Source: Robiginitomaculum sp. (GTDB lineage: Bacteria > Pseudomonadota > Alphaproteobacteria > Caulobacterales > Maricaulaceae). From it: 8,250 bases of DNA. The position numbers and the translations under genes are program-made. Shown in pieces: positions 5,531 to 8,250 of this stretch (position 1 is the first letter of the stretch; each line of letters opens with the position of its first letter). The notes under the pieces are model-generated. The model was not told the DNA's origin. It was given only the letters and a program-made list of their open reading frames with translations, and made no database searches. The stretch lies in assembly GCA_021647805.1 (NCBI GenBank), contig JAKITZ010000104.1, forward strand, positions 1-8,250. The letters run 5' to 3'.

Positions 5531-6673
5531 ATGAAAAATGATCTTCCTTTATCTGGTGCTATCGCCCCCGGCTTTGATGCTGTGCGCGATGAATTTGTTT
5601 GCTTGTTTACCGAAGAAATTGAACGCGGCGGAGCGGTGGCGGTGTATCTGGACGGCCAATTAGTAGTTGATTTGGTTGCTGGTTGGGCGGATCGTGCTTG
5701 CGAAACTACATTTTCCACCAACCATATTGCTCCGGTGTTTTCTTGCTCCAAAGCAATATCGTCATTAGTGATCGCCAGTTTGGTCGAGCAAGGAACATTA
5801 TCTTACAACCAAAAAGTCAGCGATATATGGCCTGAATTTGCCGCCCAAGGAAAAGCCGATATTACTGTCGGGCAGGTGTTATCGCATCAGGCCGGTCTGG
5901 TTGGTATCGAGGCTCCGTGGGAGCCTGAGGACTGGTTTGATTGGGATAAAACTTGTGAGCGATTGGCGGCGATGAAACCAATGTGGAGCCTTGGCGATGG
6001 CTCTGGTTATCATCCGATCAGCTGGGGTTATCTGGCTGGCGAGATCGTGCTTCGTGCCACAAATGGCCGCAGTATCGGCACTATCTTGCGTGAAGATTTT
6101 TGCCAACCGAATGATATTGATTTTATGATCGGCCTGCCGGACGCGGAGCATGGACGGGTCGTGCAAACTTCCAAGCCAACCCGTATTCCATCTGGTTTTG
6201 CCAATGCTAATGAGTTCCAGCAATTGGCTTTTCTAAAACCATGGTCATCGCCGGGGCGCAAAGGCGGCGCAGCATGGCGGCGTATGGAAATTCCCTCGGC
6301 CAATGGTCACGGAACCGCCAAGGCTATGGCCAAACTGATCAGTATTTTTGCCGGTGATGGAACACTTGGTGGCAAACAAATCCTTAGCGACAAAACCAGA
6401 ACTGATGCAATGAAACAGCGAGTTTGCGGCCAAGATAGAGTATTGCCGCACGAACTTGGGTTTGGAGCCGGATTGATCTGCAATAGCAAAAACCGCCATG
6501 TTTATGGCCCAGGTGATAATACTGTCGGGCATACCGGTTTTGGTGGCTCGGTATTGTTTGCTGATCCTGATAAGCGATTGTCCTTTGGCTATGTCACCAC
6601 CAAACAAGACAGCGAACTGGTAAAAGACGTTCGCGCCGCCAGACTTACCAAAGCAGTATATGAGTGTTTGTGA
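5531..6673 (+). CDS. Beta-lactamase-fold serine hydrolase (EstB-like esterase family)
   Basis: The 380-residue product belongs to the class C beta-lactamase/penicillin-binding-protein-like serine hydrolases (Pfam PF00144). The catalytic SxxK is in FSCSKAISS (S71 and K74 counted from the ATG at 5531). The conserved Tyr is in GYHPISWGYLAGE (Y160). HTGFGGS (from residue 334) takes the place of the KTG motif. The layout and size match EstB-like carboxylesterases rather than true beta-lactamases, so ester hydrolysis is more likely than antibiotic resistance; the substrate is unknown. There is no signal peptide, so it is cytoplasmic. I prefer ATG 5531 over the in-frame TTG at 5516, since the TTG falls just after the terminator T tract and has no ribosome binding site. 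The AAGAAG before the ATG is weak and close. The gene ends directly against the convergent epoxide hydrolase. Confidence 0.9.
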   Translation: MKNDLPLSGAIAPGFDAVRDEFVCLFTEEIERGGAVAVYLDGQLVVDLVAGWADRACETTFSTNHIAPVFSCSKAISSLVIASLVEQGTLSYNQKVSDIWPEFAAQGKADITVGQVLSHQAGLVGIEAPWEPEDWFDWDKTCERLAAMKPMWSLGDGSGYHPISWGYLAGEIVLRATNGRSIGTILREDFCQPNDIDFMIGLPDAEHGRVVQTSKPTRIPSGFANANEFQQLAFLKPWSSPGRKGGAAWRRMEIPSANGHGTAKAMAKLISIFAGDGTLGGKQILSDKTRTDAMKQRVCGQDRVLPHELGFGAGLICNSKNRHVYGPGDNTVGHTGFGGSVLFADPDKRLSFGYVTTKQDSELVKDVRAARLTKAVYECL

Positions 6674-7624
6674 TTACCTAAACCGTCTTTGTAACCAACT
6701 GACCATTAGGTTTGATAATTCCTCTGGGGCTTCGCTTTGTGTCCAGTGGCCGCTGCCTTTGATAATGTGAACTTCCAGATCAGCTATTCTATCTTCCATG
6801 CCGTGGATTAGTTTTGGTGGCAGGAAAAAATCCAGATCGGCTCCGATCATCAGACTTGGTTGATGCACCGTGTAATCGACATCGGCCATACGCTTCCAGT
6901 TGGCGGTGAGATTGCGATAATAATTGATGCCGCCGGTGAATCCGGATTTGGCATAGGCGCTCGCATATATTTCTCGTTCATCTTTTGGCATGACCAGTGA
7001 GTTTTCTTCTGCACCGGTGAATTCGGCAAATCGCTTAAAAAAATGGGTGACGTTCGCCGGAGTTCTGGATAATTTCTCTGGCGGTGGTTTGCCGAAGATA
7101 AAATCAAAAAATTCGGTTTCTTGTCCAGTAAAGACGCTTTCGGCAAAGTCAGGTTCTTGAAAACGAACAATGTAATTATCATCGCCGTATGATCGTCGAA
7201 ATAACTCGATTGGATCTATTGGTGCGCGTGGGCTGTGCGGTGTGTTAACTCCGATAAGTCCGGCAACTCGCTGCGGAACCAATAATGCTGCTGGCCACGA
7301 AATAAAACCGCCCCAATCATGACCAACCCAAATTGCTTTTTCGACGTTTAATGCATCAAGTAATCCGGTCATGTCGGTCAGCAAAACATCAATGCCATAA
7401 GCATCAACTTCTGGTGGGCAGTCGGAGCCACCAAAGCCACGCATATCCGGGGCGATAACATAAAACCCAGCTTTGGCCAGTGCCGCCATTTGATGTTTCC
7501 ATGATCTGGCCAGCTCTGGCCAACCGTGCAGTAACAAAACCGCAACGCCATCTGCTGGCCCAGCCAAATGAACGGATAGTTCAATACCATTACTGGCAAT
7601 GCGTGTTGGTTCAGGGAGGTTCAT
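6674..7624 (-). CDS. Alpha/beta hydrolase, soluble epoxide hydrolase type
   Basis: The 316-residue product has the full epoxide hydrolase layout in an alpha/beta hydrolase fold (PF00561). The oxyanion motif HGWPE starts at residue 33. The nucleophile Asp103 is in GHDWGG. Cap-domain tyrosines lie near Y151 (DNYIVRFQEP) and Y235/Y236 (INYYRN), the likely ring-opening pair. The acid is D265 (or D263) in GADLDFFLPP and the base His293 in GSGHW. Such enzymes open epoxides to vicinal diols in the cytoplasm; the natural substrate is not predictable. A haloalkane or fluoroacetate dehalogenase is less likely given the paired tyrosines. ATG 7624 is chosen because AAAGGA lies 7 bases upstream and the ATG overlaps the rarD stop as ATGA. 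A start at 7654 would add 10 residues without support. Confidence 0.92.
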   Translation of the reverse strand: MNLPEPTRIASNGIELSVHLAGPADGVAVLLLHGWPELARSWKHQMAALAKAGFYVIAPDMRGFGGSDCPPEVDAYGIDVLLTDMTGLLDALNVEKAIWVGHDWGGFISWPAALLVPQRVAGLIGVNTPHSPRAPIDPIELFRRSYGDDNYIVRFQEPDFAESVFTGQETEFFDFIFGKPPPEKLSRTPANVTHFFKRFAEFTGAEENSLVMPKDEREIYASAYAKSGFTGGINYYRNLTANWKRMADVDYTVHQPSLMIGADLDFFLPPKLIHGMEDRIADLEVHIIKGSGHWTQSEAPEELSNLMVSWLQRRFR

Positions 7625-8250
7625 GGCAAATTCCTTTTGCGGATCATGTCCCAACTATAGATCGCTAATGCTACCCAAATCAAAGCAAATGTGGTGATGC
7701 TTTGCGCGGTGAACTTCTCGCCATACCAGATAGCAAAACCAAATTGCAGGCTTGGCGCAAGGTATTGGATCAGACCGACAGTGGAAAGATCAAGCCTTCG
7801 TGCGCAAAAGGAAAACAAAAACAATGGAACCGCAGTTAACAACCCGCTAAATACCAACAAAGCTGGCGAGATTAAACCATTACCTACAAAATGTCCTTGT
7901 CCGGTGCTTTGTAGCCAAAACACGCCAACTAACAAAAACGGCGATAGCATAAGAGTTTCAATGAACAGGCCGGGGCCAGCTTCGGCTTGAACGGTTTTGC
8001 GCAAAATTCCGTAAACTGCAAAAGTAAATGCCAAAGATAATGCCAGCCATGGAACATGGCCAACGATTATGATCTGGTTAGCAACCCCCAAGGCTGCCAA
8101 ACCCACAGCAAACCAACGCCAGCGGTTAAGGCGTTCTTGTAAAAAGGCAAACCCCAACAGAACATTGATCAACGGGTTGATGAAATAACCAAGGCTGGCT
8201 TGGGCGATTTGTTCGTTCATCGCCGCCCATGCAAATGCAAACCAGTTAAA
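7621..8250 (-). CDS. rarD: RarD-type EamA family permease (5' partial)
   Basis: The frame is open to the window edge, so the start lies outside; 209 residues, roughly the C-terminal two thirds of a usual 295-300 residue protein, are visible. The first visible residues (FNWFAFAWAAMNEQIAQASLGYFINPLINVLLGF) carry the RarD hallmark ASLGYFINPL, followed by QERL. About seven hydrophobic helices follow, and the protein ends in a cytoplasmic basic tail (MIRKRNLP). RarD belongs to the EamA/DMT superfamily of inner-membrane transporters (PF00892); its substrate is not established, although E. coli rarD is annotated as a chloramphenicol-sensitivity permease. An ATG at 8220 is internal and not the start. 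Its stop overlaps the epoxide hydrolase start, showing an operon. Confidence 0.92.
   Translation of the reverse strand, partial: FNWFAFAWAAMNEQIAQASLGYFINPLINVLLGFAFLQERLNRWRWFAVGLAALGVANQIIIVGHVPWLALSLAFTFAVYGILRKTVQAEAGPGLFIETLMLSPFLLVGVFWLQSTGQGHFVGNGLISPALLVFSGLLTAVPLFLFSFCARRLDLSTVGLIQYLAPSLQFGFAIWYGEKFTAQSITTFALIWVALAIYSWDMIRKRNLP
7632..7637 (-). promoter_or_regulatory. Ribosome binding site for the epoxide hydrolase, inside the end of rarD
   Basis: AAAGGA on the minus strand is 7 bases upstream of the ATG at 7624-7622 and lies within the last codons of rarD. With the ATGA overlap it points to translational coupling. Confidence 0.75.

Noticed and set aside
5531..6673. True class C beta-lactamase (antibiotic resistance)
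   Set aside because: No signal peptide, HTG instead of KTG, and YHP instead of YxN; the layout fits EstB-like esterases.
7624..7654. Upstream start of the epoxide hydrolase (MGHDPQKEFA)
   Set aside because: No ribosome binding site there, whereas ATG 7624 has AAAGGA at 7-base spacing and the ATGA overlap.
1..8250. CRISPR array, IS element, prophage or defence system
   Set aside because: No regularly spaced repeats, transposase, integrase, phage or defence protein motifs were seen.

Overview
The window looks like chromosomal DNA from an alphaproteobacterium of moderate GC content. The evidence is indirect: the style of the proteins (RluD-type pseudouridine synthase, secreted DUF885 protein, EstB-like serine hydrolase, soluble epoxide hydrolase, RarD), and short palindromic intergenic repeats of kinds common in alphaproteobacteria. 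No species can be named from the sequence alone.

Layout. Positions 1-933 (+) hold an RluA/RluD-family rRNA pseudouridine synthase that has lost only its extreme N-terminus to the window edge. It is followed by about 860 bases without a credible gene (934-1794), dense in secondary structure: two adjacent stem-loops (1026-1083), a minus-strand TATAAT with a boxA-like GCTCTTTGACAT downstream (1098-1153), a nested inverted-repeat block with an internal direct repeat (1203-1325), a perfect 9-bp hairpin (1408-1430), a composite CCTCACCCTCTCCC-type repeat (1434-1580) and a GGACTTGATCC-type palindromic repeat (1633-1690). Positions 1795-2560 (-) hold two abutting pieces in different frames. They look like the N- and C-terminal ends of one pentapeptide-repeat membrane protein whose middle has been lost.

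A secreted DUF885 metallopeptidase-like protein (2753-4534, -) is divergent from a lipobox-bearing outer-membrane beta-barrel gene (4671-5460, +). The barrel gene carries a single frameshift near 5320; the last strands, ending in the expected terminal Phe, continue in the next frame. A good intrinsic terminator (5486-5513) closes it. Only 17 bases later a beta-lactamase-fold serine hydrolase begins (5531-6673, +). Its stop codon directly abuts the stop of a convergent epoxide hydrolase (6674-7624, -). The epoxide hydrolase start overlaps the stop of an upstream RarD/EamA permease (7621-8250, -, running off the window) by ATGA, so these two form an operon.

How the genes relate. Most are housekeeping or general hydrolase and envelope functions with no clear shared pathway. 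rarD and the epoxide hydrolase are very probably co-transcribed and translationally coupled. I see no defence, CRISPR, phage, IS or biosynthetic cluster. The items most worth a second look are the frameshifted lipid-anchored barrel, the collapsed pentapeptide gene, and the structured 1026-1325 block, which may encode or regulate a small RNA.
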